Positions 41,966-52,695 of a stretch of DNA of 64,000 nt are shown one piece after another. The DNA is from an uncultured Clostridia bacterium (GTDB taxonomy: Bacteria > Bacillota > Clostridia > Christensenellales > UBA1242). The stretch spans positions 62,001-126,000 of the forward strand of contig CALWPG010000001.1 of assembly GCA_944383375.1 (NCBI GenBank), given 5' to 3'. Made by a program: the position numbers and the translations under genes. Within the stretch, counting starts at the first letter, position 1. Every line of letters starts with the position of its first letter. The notes beneath the pieces were generated by a model. That model worked only from the letters and a program-made list of their open reading frames with translations. It ran no database searches and had not been told where the DNA came from.

Positions 41966-42409
41966 ATGAAAAAAGCAATTTTATACACTGATGGTGCCTG
42001 TTCTAACAACCCTGGCATGGGGGGATGGGCATGTATTCTTAAATTTAATAGAAAAGTAACGGAAAACTCTGGTTTTGAAGCCGACACAACCAACAACAAG
42101 ATGGAACTTATGGCAGTTATCAAAGGGCTTGAGATGTTGCCTGAAAAGTGCAATGTTGAAATATTTAGTGATAGTGCATATGTTGTCAACGCATTTTTGC
42201 AGGATTGGATTACGACTTGGGAAAAAAGAAATTGGCGCAATTCTGAAGGCAAAGTTGTTAAAAACTTGGAGCTTTGGCAAAGGCTTATTGAGTTGAATGC
42301 ATACCATAAAATAAAATGGAACAAAGTCAAAGGACACAGTGATGATGAATTGAATAACCGCTGCGATCAGTTGGCTAAAGATGAAATTATAAAACACTTA
42401 TCTGATTAA
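41966..42409 (+). CDS. rnhA: Ribonuclease HI
   Basis: A 147-aa RNase H type 1 degrading RNA in RNA-DNA hybrids. Asp9 (YTDGACSNNPG), Glu47 (NNKMELMAVI) and Asp69 (FSDSAYV) are in place, with VKGHSDDELNNRCDQLAKDE near the end supplying the fourth carboxylate and the active-site His. Length is normal. Followed by a bidirectional terminator. Confidence 0.95.
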   Translation: MKKAILYTDGACSNNPGMGGWACILKFNRKVTENSGFEADTTNNKMELMAVIKGLEMLPEKCNVEIFSDSAYVVNAFLQDWITTWEKRNWRNSEGKVVKNLELWQRLIELNAYHKIKWNKVKGHSDDELNNRCDQLAKDEIIKHLSD

Positions 42410-42437
42410 AAAAACTAGGACAAACCTAGTTTTTTTA
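42407..42437 (+). terminator. Bidirectional terminator between rnhA and the zinc-ribbon gene
   Basis: Stem AACTAGG / CCTAGTT with a 5-nt loop, T7 on the plus strand and T7 on the minus strand. Confidence 0.85.
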
Positions 42438-43133
42438 ATTGTTATATATTATTCTTCGGCAATGTTCACATTCCAAAAAACCATTGCGCTTTAATTTGTC
42501 TAAATTGGCCGATGGCAATTCCATCCTACACCCACCACAGGCCTTATCAACGACTGGGACAAAGATAGGAAATACCTTGTCCGCTCTTCGCTGCTTGTAT
42601 TTTGACAAAAATGTAGGATCCATATTTTCTTCAACTTTTTTTATTTCCTGTTTTAAACTATCAATTTGGGGTTTTAATTTGTTTGAAAGAGCCTCAAATG
42701 CTTGTTTATGAAGAGTATATTTTTTTCTTGCATCATTGTACCTTTTTCTAGCAGCATCAAACTCACCAAGACAAGAATTGACCTGCTCAGCAAATGCCAA
42801 CATTTTTTTCTCTAAAATATCTATATTATCTATCATGCCTTTTGTGGTAGAAACAAGTTTTTCAAGTTCTTCCTTAGAAATGTCGCTTGTTTTTTTATTG
42901 ACAAGTTCGCCACATTTTTTTATATTGTCGTCATATGCCTTTTTTAAATCTGAATACTGTTTTATCAGTTGTCCAGCTTCTTTTTCCAGATTGTTGGATT
43001 TGTTTTGTGCATCTTTGACAACATTTATCATAGCATGATAAATTTTCTTATCTTCGCTTTCATCAAGTTGCCTTTCAAGTTTCAAAATTTCAAAATCTTG
43101 TTTTTGATAGGCCAAAATTTGTTGTATATCCAT
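42435..43133 (-). CDS. Coiled-coil protein with C-terminal C4 zinc ribbon
   Basis: A 232-aa protein of the C4-type zinc-ribbon family (zf-RING_7/DUF164). Residues about 10-170 form a long coiled coil; the C-terminus has CGGCRMELPSANLDKLKRNG and CEHC, the four zinc ligands. Often linked to replication or division genes but without an agreed function. It is third in the dnaG-rpoD run. Confidence 0.88.
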   Translation of the reverse strand: MDIQQILAYQKQDFEILKLERQLDESEDKKIYHAMINVVKDAQNKSNNLEKEAGQLIKQYSDLKKAYDDNIKKCGELVNKKTSDISKEELEKLVSTTKGMIDNIDILEKKMLAFAEQVNSCLGEFDAARKRYNDARKKYTLHKQAFEALSNKLKPQIDSLKQEIKKVEENMDPTFLSKYKQRRADKVFPIFVPVVDKACGGCRMELPSANLDKLKRNGFLECEHCRRIIYNN

Positions 43134-43161
43134 AATTACTCCTTTCTATAGGATAAAGTCA

Positions 43162-44217
43162 TCACTCCATAAAGTCAACAAGTTTTTTGCTTCTATTTGG
43201 ATTTCTAAGTTTTTTTAATGCTTTTGCTTCTATCTGTCTTATACGCTCTCTTGTAACATTAAACTCCTTGCCTACTTCCTCTAAAGTTCTAGGATGAGAG
43301 TCATCAAGTCCATATCTAAGTCTTATAACTTTTTGCTCGCGTGGGGTCAAAGTTTCAATTACCCCTAATAACTGTTCTCTGAGTAGATTTTGAGTTGCGA
43401 CTTCAACAGGTGATTTAACAAGCTCATCTTCAATAAAATCTGCCATTTTGCTGTCTTCTTCCTCGCCAACAGGAGTATCAATTGAAATTGGTTCCTGTGC
43501 AATTTTTTGAATTTCAGCCACTCTTTCTTCAGTTACATCCATGGCTTTGGCAATCTCCTCTAAAGTTGGATCTCTGCCCAATTCTTGAAGAAGTTGACGT
43601 TTGACACGTGTGAGTTTGTGAATGGTTTCAACCATATGGACTGGAATTCTTATTGTACGAGCCTGATCTGCCATAGCACGTGTAATGGATTGACGAATCC
43701 ACCACGTTGCGTATGTGGAAAATCTGAAGCCTTTAGTGTGGTCAAATTTTTCAACGGCTTTCAAGAGTCCAATATTGCCCTCTTGGATAAGATCCAAAAA
43801 TTGCATACTTGTTCTTCCAGCGTATCTTTTTGCTATGCTAACCACAAGCCTTAGGTTTGCTTCTGAAAGTTTTGCCTTTGCATATTCATCACCGTTAAGC
43901 ATGCGTTTTGCAAGATCAATTTCTTCTTCACTGGTAAGAAGTGGGACTTTCCCTATATCCTTTAAATACATCTTTACAGGGTCATCAACACTTACTTGGC
44001 TGACTAAATCATCAAAATTTTCTTTCTCTACATCTGGGTTTTCAGCTTTGATAATTTTTATATTTGCATTTTCTATTGCTTGCATAACCTGTTCTATCTC
44101 TTCAGCTGATGCCTCATGTTTGAGCAAACGGAAATATATATCCTCTTCGTTTAGAGAACTTTTTTTGGTGCCTATTTCAATTAACTTTGCAAGTTCTTGT
44201 TCTAATTTTTCTCTCAA
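43162..44217 (-). CDS. rpoD: Primary RNA polymerase sigma factor (SigA/RpoD)
   Basis: A 351-aa housekeeping sigma-70. Region 1.1 remnant at the N-terminus, region 1.2 ([17 protein letters not shown]), region 2 ([21 protein letters not shown] ends split; [36 protein letters not shown]), region 3 and region 4 ([24 protein letters not shown]). The start is a TTG (44215-44217) with GGAGG eight bases upstream. It follows dnaG after four bases, the macromolecular-synthesis operon order. Confidence 0.97.
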   Translation of the reverse strand: MREKLEQELAKLIEIGTKKSSLNEEDIYFRLLKHEASAEEIEQVMQAIENANIKIIKAENPDVEKENFDDLVSQVSVDDPVKMYLKDIGKVPLLTSEEEIDLAKRMLNGDEYAKAKLSEANLRLVVSIAKRYAGRTSMQFLDLIQEGNIGLLKAVEKFDHTKGFRFSTYATWWIRQSITRAMADQARTIRIPVHMVETIHKLTRVKRQLLQELGRDPTLEEIAKAMDVTEERVAEIQKIAQEPISIDTPVGEEEDSKMADFIEDELVKSPVEVATQNLLREQLLGVIETLTPREQKVIRLRYGLDDSHPRTLEEVGKEFNVTRERIRQIEAKALKKLRNPNRSKKLVDFME

Positions 44218-44221
44218 ATTT

Positions 44222-45985
44222 CTAATCCTCCAAATTTTTATTCTTTAGTTTTTTTTGAATTTCATTTATTTTCTTTAGTATTTCCAATCTTTGAGTATTA
44301 TCTGCCTGTGTGTCAATTTGTTTTGTATATTGTTTAATTTTATCTTTTAAATATTCTTCCCTTATCTTCCATATACATTCTTCGTAATACTGACTTGGAT
44401 TTTGAATTTCTTCAAAATTGTAGTCTATAAGTTCCTTTATGGCAACGTCATTTTCTACATCAAAGTTATCGAAAAGGTTGCTTATTAAAAATGCTTTATT
44501 GCTTTGATGGTATGACAACAGGATGTCATAAAGTTTAATATACGATGGATTTTTTAGATATTTTCGAAGATCAAAATTAAAATTTGCATATTCCTTTTTA
44601 AAACACAAACTTGCAAGTACAAATTTAACTGCTTTAAGTTGTGCATCCTCAAAATATTCAATATGTGATTTTTCCTCCACACTATCCTGTTTCACAGAGG
44701 AAACCAAATCACGTTTTAGAATTTCAATTGGAATATTTGTCAAGTTTTTAATCACATCAAGGTATAACTGTTTTTCGCTGTTGGTATTAAGTTCATTGAC
44801 AATATTTATTGCAGTGCTTACAAATTTTGCCTTCTGATCAATTTTATTCAAGTCATATTGTTCCAATTTATGATAGATTTTAAACACGACATGATCCATT
44901 GCATTGTCTAGAAGTTTTTGGTAAGCTTCCTTGCCATTAGCTTTTATGTATTCATCTGGATCCATTTTATCAGGAATTTTGATTGCCTTGACATTTAGTC
45001 CGCCTTCAACCAAAGTGTCGATCGTCTTAACTGTTGCATTTTGACCCGCACTGTCACCATCTAAGGACACTATCACATTTTCACAAAGGTATTTAAGTTG
45101 TTTTGCATGATATGGCGTAAGAGCTGTTCCCAAACACGCAACACAATTTTTATAACCTGCTTGATGAAGTGCAACTACATCCATTTGTCCTTCAACTATG
45201 ATTATGTAATCTAGATTATGTTGTTGTTTTAGTTTTTTCAAAAAGTTTATACCAAACATTGTCTTGCTTTTGTCAAACACCAAATTATTTGATGAGTTTT
45301 TGTATTTTGCATAGTCTGTTGGCACAATACTCCTTGCGCTGAATCCAACGCATTCATCCATGATATTGTATATAGGAAATATGAGTCTTTCACCAAAGGC
45401 ATCAAAGTATTTGTCTTTATATTCAACCACACCGCTCGCGAGCATATCTTCGTAAGAAAAGCCTTTGGTTTTCAAAAATGTTACAATATCGGTCCAATTC
45501 TTGCTGTAACCAATATGAAACTCGTTTAATGAAGTACGTGTGAATTTGCGCGATTTTACGTACTCTTGAGCTTTTTTAGCCGAAGGGTCATAAAGATTAG
45601 CTTCATAGTGCCTTGCACTTTCTGCCAAAATATTCATGATAACTTCTTTTTGTTTTTTGCGCTTTTGCAAGTTTTGATCACCTTTAAAGGCTGGGATCTC
45701 CATGTTGGCATTTTTTGCCAAGATTTCAATTGCCGTCATAAAATCACAACTTTCAATCTTTTCAATAAAAGTAATTACGTCCCCATGCTCTTTACAACCA
45801 AAACAATGATAGTACTGCTCCAAAGGGTTTATGCTCATTGAAGGCGTTCGTTCGTTATGGAAAGGACAGCATGTCCAAAAATTTTTACCTTTTTGTGTCA
45901 ACGTCAAATAGCGCGACATTACTGTCACGATATCATTTTTTGATTTAAGTTGTTCTATCCAGGTTTCGTCAAAGCCTCTATTCAA
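44222..45985 (-). CDS. dnaG: DNA primase
   Basis: A 587-aa primase. The N-terminal zinc site is [25 protein letters not shown] (ligands CxxH and CxxC), then the TOPRIM core with [17 protein letters not shown] and [12 protein letters not shown], and a DnaB-interacting C-terminal helical part. The start is a TTG (45983-45985) with GAGGT seven bases upstream. First gene of the dnaG-rpoD-zinc-ribbon run. Confidence 0.96.
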   Translation of the reverse strand: MNRGFDETWIEQLKSKNDIVTVMSRYLTLTQKGKNFWTCCPFHNERTPSMSINPLEQYYHCFGCKEHGDVITFIEKIESCDFMTAIEILAKNANMEIPAFKGDQNLQKRKKQKEVIMNILAESARHYEANLYDPSAKKAQEYVKSRKFTRTSLNEFHIGYSKNWTDIVTFLKTKGFSYEDMLASGVVEYKDKYFDAFGERLIFPIYNIMDECVGFSARSIVPTDYAKYKNSSNNLVFDKSKTMFGINFLKKLKQQHNLDYIIIVEGQMDVVALHQAGYKNCVACLGTALTPYHAKQLKYLCENVIVSLDGDSAGQNATVKTIDTLVEGGLNVKAIKIPDKMDPDEYIKANGKEAYQKLLDNAMDHVVFKIYHKLEQYDLNKIDQKAKFVSTAINIVNELNTNSEKQLYLDVIKNLTNIPIEILKRDLVSSVKQDSVEEKSHIEYFEDAQLKAVKFVLASLCFKKEYANFNFDLRKYLKNPSYIKLYDILLSYHQSNKAFLISNLFDNFDVENDVAIKELIDYNFEEIQNPSQYYEECIWKIREEYLKDKIKQYTKQIDTQADNTQRLEILKKINEIQKKLKNKNLED

Positions 45986-46087
45986 AAAAAATACCTCTTA
46001 CGCATCACAAAATTACAATTACATTATTCGACACATAAAAGATATTTCCTTTATTTTTTTGTTTTTTGTGTTATTTTTTTATTACTT

Positions 46088-47986
46088 TTATTCAGTTATT
46101 AAAATAACTGTGGAATTCTGATCAATTTGCGTTCCGGCTGGAGGTAATTGCCTTAGCACGCTTCCTCCATTTCCGTCAATTTCATAACTTAGTTTCAATG
46201 AGTTCAATGTCAATACGGCATCTGTCAAACTTTTACCAACAAGGTCAGGCATGGTCACATAATTAACCTCTACATCGGCCACGGGTTTGTCGCCTAAATA
46301 AGATATGATTTGACTTAAAATTTCTTTACCATATGGAGATGCAACAACACTGCCATAATATGCTCCTGCACCCGGTTCGTCAACAAGTATAAGCATAACA
46401 TATTTTGGATTTGAAGCTGGATAAGTTCCTATGAAACTGGAAATATACTTGCCCTGCGCAATGGCACCATTTTCATATTTTTGAGCTGTTCCCGTCTTAC
46501 CTCCAACATCATAGCCCGGAACAAAACTGAATTCCTCCTGCTTGTTTACAACCTTTTTAAGCATATCATTTAATACATTTGATGTGTTTTGAGAAATGGT
46601 TGTGTTTTTGATTACTGCTTCATTGGTGTATTTTTTTATACCGTCAACTGATGTTATATTTTTGATAATGCTAGGAGTATAAAGATATCCTCCATTTACT
46701 GCACTACAGACTGCAGTGACTAGTTGAAGTGGTGTGACTGCAACTGCTTGCCCAAAACCTATACGTGCAAGATCCACATTTTTGACATTTGCTTGGTTCA
46801 TAAGTATTCCACTGCTTTCTGAGGCTATTTGTATTCCAGTTGTACTGCCAAGGCCAAATTTTTTTAAATAATCATAAAAAACGTCAGTTCCCATTCTTTG
46901 ACTTAAAGCCATGAAGACACAGTTACAAGAATTGACCAAACCTTGAGTGAGGTCAATTGAGCCATGTCCAATTGATTTCCAGCACCTAATTCTTTGACCA
47001 TCCACTGTTGCGCTTCCTCCACAGTAGAAGTGATCACTTAATTTCGCATTACCGCTTTCTATTGCAGAAGCCATTGTAAGTATTTTAAAGGTGGATCCTG
47101 GCTCATAAACGTCTACAACTATTTTATCACGTGTCATTTCCAAAAGATTTGCAGTGTCATCTCTTGGGATATTATTTAAGTCAAAACTAGGTTTTGTACT
47201 ACTTGCAACAATTTCTCCGTTTGTTGCATCCATAATTAAGCATGAAACACTTTTGGCTTTTTGCTCAATCATCACCTTTTCAAGTACACTTTCAACTATA
47301 CTTTGTATATTGACATCGATTGTGAGTGTTACATTGTCACCAGCGACACCATCTATGTAGGTACGAAGAGAGTTTTCTATCTCTTTTCCCTGAAGGTCAC
47401 TTTGAACTAAAAAATATCCATCTTCACCGCTTAGTGCATCATTAAAATATGCCTCAACACCTGCTTGACCGGTGTTGTCAACTGTTGTAAAGCCCAATAT
47501 CTGAGTTAAAAGGTCACCATATGGATAATATCTTTTTATACTCTCAGATAAAAAGACACCACTTAAATTTTCAAGTGCAATACTTTTAGCCGTTTCGCTA
47601 TCCACCTGAAGTTTTACCAAAACCTCAGATACAGTTGTAATACTGGCCTTGTTGTAAACCAAGTCATAGCTCATATTCAATTTTTGTGACAAAAATTGAG
47701 CAACTTTACTTGCGTCTTTTATCTCTCTACCACGAACATAGACATCATAAGAAGTGAAAGAGACTGCCAATGTGGCCCCGTTTACATCGTAGATTTTACC
47801 TCGTTCTGCAGTTATAGGCAAGTCACGTGTCCACTGAGACAAGGCAAGATTTTGAAGCCTTTCACTACCAAATATACAAACAAATGCCAATCTTATCACA
47901 AGTGCACCAAATAAAAAGGATATCGCTAACAAAAATGCTGATATCCTCTTTCGTAAACTATGTAATGTAAATTCCTTGTCTTGCAA
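46088..47986 (-). CDS. Class B penicillin-binding protein, SpoVD-like, one PASTA domain
   Basis: A 632-aa peptidoglycan transpeptidase: one N-terminal membrane helix (about 17-38), dimerisation domain, then STFK (EPGSTFKILTMASAIE), SCN and KTGTAQ in catalytic order, and a single C-terminal PASTA domain (MPDLVGKSLTDAVLTLN). One PASTA domain and this length resemble SpoVD (spore cortex) more than the division PBP 2B, but either role is possible because it follows rsmH. Start: TTG at 47984-47986 with GGAGG five bases upstream; an earlier TTG at 47998 would place that ribosome site inside the gene. Confidence 0.88.
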   Translation of the reverse strand: MQDKEFTLHSLRKRISAFLLAISFLFGALVIRLAFVCIFGSERLQNLALSQWTRDLPITAERGKIYDVNGATLAVSFTSYDVYVRGREIKDASKVAQFLSQKLNMSYDLVYNKASITTVSEVLVKLQVDSETAKSIALENLSGVFLSESIKRYYPYGDLLTQILGFTTVDNTGQAGVEAYFNDALSGEDGYFLVQSDLQGKEIENSLRTYIDGVAGDNVTLTIDVNIQSIVESVLEKVMIEQKAKSVSCLIMDATNGEIVASSTKPSFDLNNIPRDDTANLLEMTRDKIVVDVYEPGSTFKILTMASAIESGNAKLSDHFYCGGSATVDGQRIRCWKSIGHGSIDLTQGLVNSCNCVFMALSQRMGTDVFYDYLKKFGLGSTTGIQIASESSGILMNQANVKNVDLARIGFGQAVAVTPLQLVTAVCSAVNGGYLYTPSIIKNITSVDGIKKYTNEAVIKNTTISQNTSNVLNDMLKKVVNKQEEFSFVPGYDVGGKTGTAQKYENGAIAQGKYISSFIGTYPASNPKYVMLILVDEPGAGAYYGSVVASPYGKEILSQIISYLGDKPVADVEVNYVTMPDLVGKSLTDAVLTLNSLKLSYEIDGNGGSVLRQLPPAGTQIDQNSTVILITE

Positions 47987-47987
47987 A

Positions 47988-48758
47988 TTAGCCTCCAAAC
48001 AAATGTCTTAGCCAATTACAAATACTATCAAACCAATTACTTTCCTGCTCATACTCAGTTGGGTCATCTAGTGGCTGAGGTGTTATAGTTATCACCTCCT
48101 CAATAGGAAGTAACGAACCCTCTCCCGTCTGTGGTGGCACATCGTCGGTTGCATCGTTGAGTTTTTCTATCTTACTTAGATATTGCGCGATATTGACATT
48201 ATACTCCTGCGAAGTTGCGGATTCGGTTGCAATACTTGAAGAAGTAGATGCAAGTTCAATAGAATTGCCTATTATCCAACCAACCAAAATTGCCATTAGA
48301 CAACAGAACACCCCCGTAAGTAATCGAAACCTAAATTTATAACCTTTCTGATTGCTTTTATTTGTGCTTTCAATTTCTTCAATACTTACTTCATCAGCAC
48401 TTGGTTCAATCATAAGGCTTGTATTATACAAACTTTCAACACTTTCTTCCACCGCATCAGTTTGCTCAGTTTCAACGTCCTCATGAGTATGCTGTGCCTC
48501 TTCTTTCTCTTTCTCTTCTTTTTCGCGTTGATTTTCCAAGATTTGTTTTTTTAGTTTTTCAAGTTTGTCATCACTTTTTTCAGCTTTTGGTGAACTTTCT
48601 TCTATTTCAACTTTTTTTGTCAATGAATCACTGGAAAACAAATTGATTTCTGGAAGAGTATGTACATGTTCAACTTCTTTTTGCGCATCCTGAGTTTGGA
48701 TGACTTTTTCCAATGTAATGGTTTGAGTACTTTCATTGTTTTGGTTTTTAAAATCCAT
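47988..48758 (-). CDS. Single-pass membrane protein in the FtsL position
   Basis: A 256-aa protein between rsmH and the SpoVD-like PBP, where ftsL normally lies. It has a long acidic, Glu/Lys-rich cytosolic part (1-150, predicted coiled coil around KLEKLKKQILENQREKEEKE), one membrane helix (about 155-176) and an 80-residue outer segment. FtsL is much shorter and mainly extracytoplasmic, so it is either a heavily remodelled FtsL analogue or unrelated. The ATG at 48758 lies ten bases after AAGGAG; an ATG three codons earlier is too close to it. Confidence 0.7.
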   Translation of the reverse strand: MDFKNQNNESTQTITLEKVIQTQDAQKEVEHVHTLPEINLFSSDSLTKKVEIEESSPKAEKSDDKLEKLKKQILENQREKEEKEKEEAQHTHEDVETEQTDAVEESVESLYNTSLMIEPSADEVSIEEIESTNKSNQKGYKFRFRLLTGVFCCLMAILVGWIIGNSIELASTSSSIATESATSQEYNVNIAQYLSKIEKLNDATDDVPPQTGEGSLLPIEEVITITPQPLDDPTEYEQESNWFDSICNWLRHLFGG

Positions 48759-48831
48759 ATTATACATACTCCTTTTATTTCAATTTTATTACCTTATGTA
48801 TATCACATCAAAAAATTTTTGGCAATATTTT

Positions 48832-49776
48832 TTAGAGTTTTTCAATAATCCTAAGTTTTGCAGATGTGGAGCGTGAATTTTGCTTTTGTTCGCTTTCTGA
48901 TGCAATTATTGGTTTTTTATTTACAAGTTTAATACTTTTTTTATGCCCACAAATACAAATTGGTGTACCTGGTGGACAAATACAGTCAGTGGCACAAAGT
49001 TTGAAAGCATTCTTTATTATTCTATCTTCCAACGAATGGAATGTAAGCACTGCCATTCTACCTTTGCTTTTCAACTTTTGAATTAGAAACATAACAGTTT
49101 CAAACAGATTATCCAATTCCTTATTAACTTCAATTCTTATAGCTTGAAACGTTTTTTTATGCGCACCATTTCTTGAAAATACAACTTTTTTAGGCATGCT
49201 TTGCTCAATTATTTGTGCAAGTTGTTTGGTTGTGTTTACAGGCCTATTTTTTACAATATTTGAGGCTATACTTTTTGCGAACTGCTCCTCTCCGTATTCT
49301 TTGATTACTCTCGTTAGATGATTTAAAGAGTATTTGTTTACAACATCATAGGCAGATAGCTGCTGACGTTTATCCATTCGCATATCTAGTGGCGCATCAT
49401 ATCTAAAACTAAAGCCTCGAGATGCAGTATCAAGTTGATAAGAACTAACACCAAGATCAATTAAGACTCCATCTAGTAAATCTATATTAAGACCTTGTAA
49501 TATGTTTTTAACATCTTTAAAGTCTCCTCTTATGAGGGTGACATTATTCATATTTTGAAAACGCTTTTTGCATGCATTTATAGCATCTTCGTCTTTATCT
49601 ATACCAATAAGCATACCATTTGGGCCAAGGTGTTTCAAAATTTCACTACTGTGACCGCCACCACCAATTGTACAATCAAGATAAATACCATCGGGTCTAA
49701 TGTTTAGACCCGATGTTACTCCATTTAGCATTATTGGGATGTGATTAAAATTATTTTGTGTATTCATTTTTAACAT
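48832..49776 (-). CDS. rsmH: 16S rRNA (cytosine-1402-N4)-methyltransferase RsmH (MraW)
   Basis: A 314-aa SAM-dependent methyltransferase. Motifs: IPIMLNGV, the SAM loop YLDCTIGGGGHSSEIL, GIDKDEDAI, LDGVLIDLGVSSYQLD, RGFSFRYDAPLDMRMD and VLTFHSLEDRIIK, all in RsmH order. The start overlaps the giant CvpA-like gene by 17-26 bp, with two candidate ATG codons (49776, 49767). mraZ, which usually precedes rsmH, is absent. Confidence 0.96.
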   Translation of the reverse strand: MLKMNTQNNFNHIPIMLNGVTSGLNIRPDGIYLDCTIGGGGHSSEILKHLGPNGMLIGIDKDEDAINACKKRFQNMNNVTLIRGDFKDVKNILQGLNIDLLDGVLIDLGVSSYQLDTASRGFSFRYDAPLDMRMDKRQQLSAYDVVNKYSLNHLTRVIKEYGEEQFAKSIASNIVKNRPVNTTKQLAQIIEQSMPKKVVFSRNGAHKKTFQAIRIEVNKELDNLFETVMFLIQKLKSKGRMAVLTFHSLEDRIIKNAFKLCATDCICPPGTPICICGHKKSIKLVNKKPIIASESEQKQNSRSTSAKLRIIEKL

Positions 49777-52648
49777 CTTGTATGAGTGACGACCAATCTA
49801 TATCACCATCTGTTGTAAATTGGTCAAGTTTGCCGCTTACATATCCACCCACAGTTTCATCTGTCTGAATGTAGCCAAGCATTGCATTGTATGCACCTTC
49901 AAATACTCCCTGTTTATTGGCACTATCTTCAAGTTGCTCCAAAAGGCCAGCCAATTGATCACTACTTTCACCCGTTACCAAATCTTCTATGGAGGTATTT
50001 GTCATAATGTCAGAAGCAAGATCTATAACTGAACCTAAAACACCCACAACTTCAGCCACTTCATCTTCACTCAAATCGTCTATATCCACAGGAATATTCA
50101 CACCTAAATTGCCAACAAAATCTTTGATTTGTGAGTTGATGCTGTTTACAACCAACACACCTATAGGTCTAAATACTCTGTTGTTCATAAGTGGTGTAAA
50201 TATTTGGTTAACATCGTCACTATTTATTTGGTCAAGCATATTTTCAAGATTTCCAACTTGTAGAATATATGAGATCAAATTATAGGTTTCACCCTGATAA
50301 GTTATTTGCTTTGTAAGCATTTTATCAATGATAGGTTGAAGATTTGTAAATTCAACATTGAAGGAAAATTGATTGTCTTTAAAGCAATTAAAATCAATAA
50401 ATTGATTCAGCTGCGTGGTTGATAGGGTATCAACAAGATTTGTGTAGATTCCAGGGACAACACCATTTTCTGTTTCAATATCTGAGAAAATACTGGATGC
50501 TCTTATTGAATCTATACAACTTCCAAACAACGATAAATTTGAACTTAAAAGATATTCAAATGTGTTTTCTTTGAATTGTTTTATGTCCAATGTACTTACA
50601 TATTTTGCTATGTTGTCTGCAAAGGCAAAAAGATTTTCTTTCTCATTTTCCTCATACAAAGCATCATAGTTTATATCACCAAGCACGGTGCCTTCCTTAA
50701 GGATATCTCCCAATTCATTTATAACTGTGTTTAAATTTTCAAAGCCCACTTTGATTAACTTTTTGAAGGCATCACTGTTATAAATTGGTTCAATTATTTG
50801 ACGCAACAATGTTTTACTCTCGCCATTTATTTCTGACATTTTGGTCAAATTTTGGAAAATCTTTGTAATGTTTTCGTCAGATACGGTGTATTGATTTTCT
50901 CCCGTTTGTTCAATATAACTAATAATTTGAGATTGTCTCACCATATCAATAACGTTGGCAAGTGATTGTGTTTCCTCTAACCAAACATTATCGCCTTTGA
51001 AAATATTGAAATCTACATAGTTATTATATTCAGTTTTTGCAAATGCAGAAACTATCTGATTATATATTCCAGTCTGACTAAACACGTTCATGTTTTGAAC
51101 TGCATTCATCATAGTGCCTAAGTTTGTGACTATACCTTCAAGGTTAAAGTCAAAGATTTGCAAAATATTCTCTTCCACAACTTGTATGTTCTCGTCTAAA
51201 ATTATTTTTCCAATATTTAATGCACTTGACAGCAGGCTTGTGACTTCACCTTTTTTCAAAGTAAGATTTTCATCTTTTATATCAATATTATTTATAACGA
51301 TAGTTTGGTCATCGGTAAGGAAAATTAACTGTTCTTCAAGGAAATCTACGGCATAATTTAATCCAAAAAGCGCCGCTTTATTTAATATCTTAGAGTTGAA
51401 AATGTTGTCAATGATTTGAGTTAAAACTGCTTTATCGTTCATGGACAAAATATCTAATATATCGTTTATATCATCTTCTGAAACGTTAGCATCGGTTGGA
51501 ATTTGATCAAAAATTTTATTATCAGCAGCAATTTTCGCTGTATTTATTACGGATACAAGTTCATTTTTTAAATTTTCATTGATGCCTTCATCTGAGCGAA
51601 GTTCATCTCTTATAGTCTCTACTAAAGACAAGTAATCTGCATTAGACTGAATTTCGGGCATTTCAATTATTTTATCAATACCAAAATCGACAAGTTCAGG
51701 AAGCGCAGTTGTAAGCAAGTTAGAATTAAAGATATAATCCACAGCACGAAGCAAATTATCATAGTTCAAAGTCTTTACAACTTCCCAAGATGAAAAGTCA
51801 ATATCCATCAGAAATCCAACATTGTCGTAAACATTTGCTATGTTCACCACTTCATCTCTAAGTGAGATCTTTGTACCATCTATCGTAACAGATGCCACCT
51901 GATTAAATATAGCATCATCAATACCGAACACTCCACTGACCTTAGCAATGGCACTATCGTTGTATGCAGAAATGTATTCCTTAAATTCCTCTGGAATATT
52001 TTCATTGATCAATTGAGCTGAAAGTGATAGGTTTGAACTTTCTTGCGTGTCCGCTTGAACTGTTTGGGTAGCAGTGGAAAGATCATTGTATAATCCAACT
52101 ATTCCACTTAGCGGCAAAAATGTCAAGAATGCCAGTGCAAGGCCTTGTACTGCACCAACAAGTCCACCAAACCAGCGCCATTTGCGTTTTTTGCTCTTTG
52201 TTTTGACGACAATTTCATCTTTTTGGACTTTTTCTTTCGGAAAACATACAGATGCCACCACCAAATAAATGACCCAGGCAACCAAGTTGACGAGATATGT
52301 CAATAAAACAAATGTCACTAAATTCACAAGCATTATAGGAAAGTTTTCAATTAAAGTCGCTATGGTTGGACTTGCCTGCATCAACTCTGCCACCTGCTCT
52401 GAACTGTTTATTGCTGAAAGAATAATGTTTTCAATTGATGTGAGCTGTCCTTCATAGGTTATTTGAATGCCCAAAATCAGTTTTGATATATAAGGCGTTA
52501 TGATACCGGCAACTATAACTGCTACAAAGAAAAATCCAATTCTTAGTGCAGATTTTTTTAATCCTTTAACAAAACCAAAAATAAAGCCCAGTACCAAAAA
52601 TACTGCAAATAATATGTTAAGAATTAAAAGAACCAATCCTGCATCCAT
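49751..52648 (-). CDS. Giant CvpA-like membrane protein, 965 aa
   Basis: The N-terminal 200 residues hold four membrane helices and resemble CvpA (LGFIFGFVKGLKKSALRIGFF). Typical CvpA proteins have 160-200 aa; here about 760 further residues follow, helical, acidic and Asn/Asp-rich, with loosely repeating units ending in VNSINSQIKDF- or LINVGFENLNTV-like segments, probably outside the membrane. The ribosome site is ideal (AGGAGGG). It precedes rsmH where mraZ is expected. Function unknown; CvpA homologues are linked to envelope integrity. Confidence 0.75.
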   Translation of the reverse strand: MDAGLVLLILNILFAVFLVLGFIFGFVKGLKKSALRIGFFFVAVIVAGIITPYISKLILGIQITYEGQLTSIENIILSAINSSEQVAELMQASPTIATLIENFPIMLVNLVTFVLLTYLVNLVAWVIYLVVASVCFPKEKVQKDEIVVKTKSKKRKWRWFGGLVGAVQGLALAFLTFLPLSGIVGLYNDLSTATQTVQADTQESSNLSLSAQLINENIPEEFKEYISAYNDSAIAKVSGVFGIDDAIFNQVASVTIDGTKISLRDEVVNIANVYDNVGFLMDIDFSSWEVVKTLNYDNLLRAVDYIFNSNLLTTALPELVDFGIDKIIEMPEIQSNADYLSLVETIRDELRSDEGINENLKNELVSVINTAKIAADNKIFDQIPTDANVSEDDINDILDILSMNDKAVLTQIIDNIFNSKILNKAALFGLNYAVDFLEEQLIFLTDDQTIVINNIDIKDENLTLKKGEVTSLLSSALNIGKIILDENIQVVEENILQIFDFNLEGIVTNLGTMMNAVQNMNVFSQTGIYNQIVSAFAKTEYNNYVDFNIFKGDNVWLEETQSLANVIDMVRQSQIISYIEQTGENQYTVSDENITKIFQNLTKMSEINGESKTLLRQIIEPIYNSDAFKKLIKVGFENLNTVINELGDILKEGTVLGDINYDALYEENEKENLFAFADNIAKYVSTLDIKQFKENTFEYLLSSNLSLFGSCIDSIRASSIFSDIETENGVVPGIYTNLVDTLSTTQLNQFIDFNCFKDNQFSFNVEFTNLQPIIDKMLTKQITYQGETYNLISYILQVGNLENMLDQINSDDVNQIFTPLMNNRVFRPIGVLVVNSINSQIKDFVGNLGVNIPVDIDDLSEDEVAEVVGVLGSVIDLASDIMTNTSIEDLVTGESSDQLAGLLEQLEDSANKQGVFEGAYNAMLGYIQTDETVGGYVSGKLDQFTTDGDIDWSSLIQDVKNEYTK

Positions 52649-52695
52649 AAATCCCTCCTAGGTTTATATTAGAATAAAATTTAAATAATTGCAAC

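Noticed and set aside
41966-42397. Long minus-strand frames opposite rnhA
   Set aside because: They are antisense shadows of a well-supported RNase HI with all catalytic residues.
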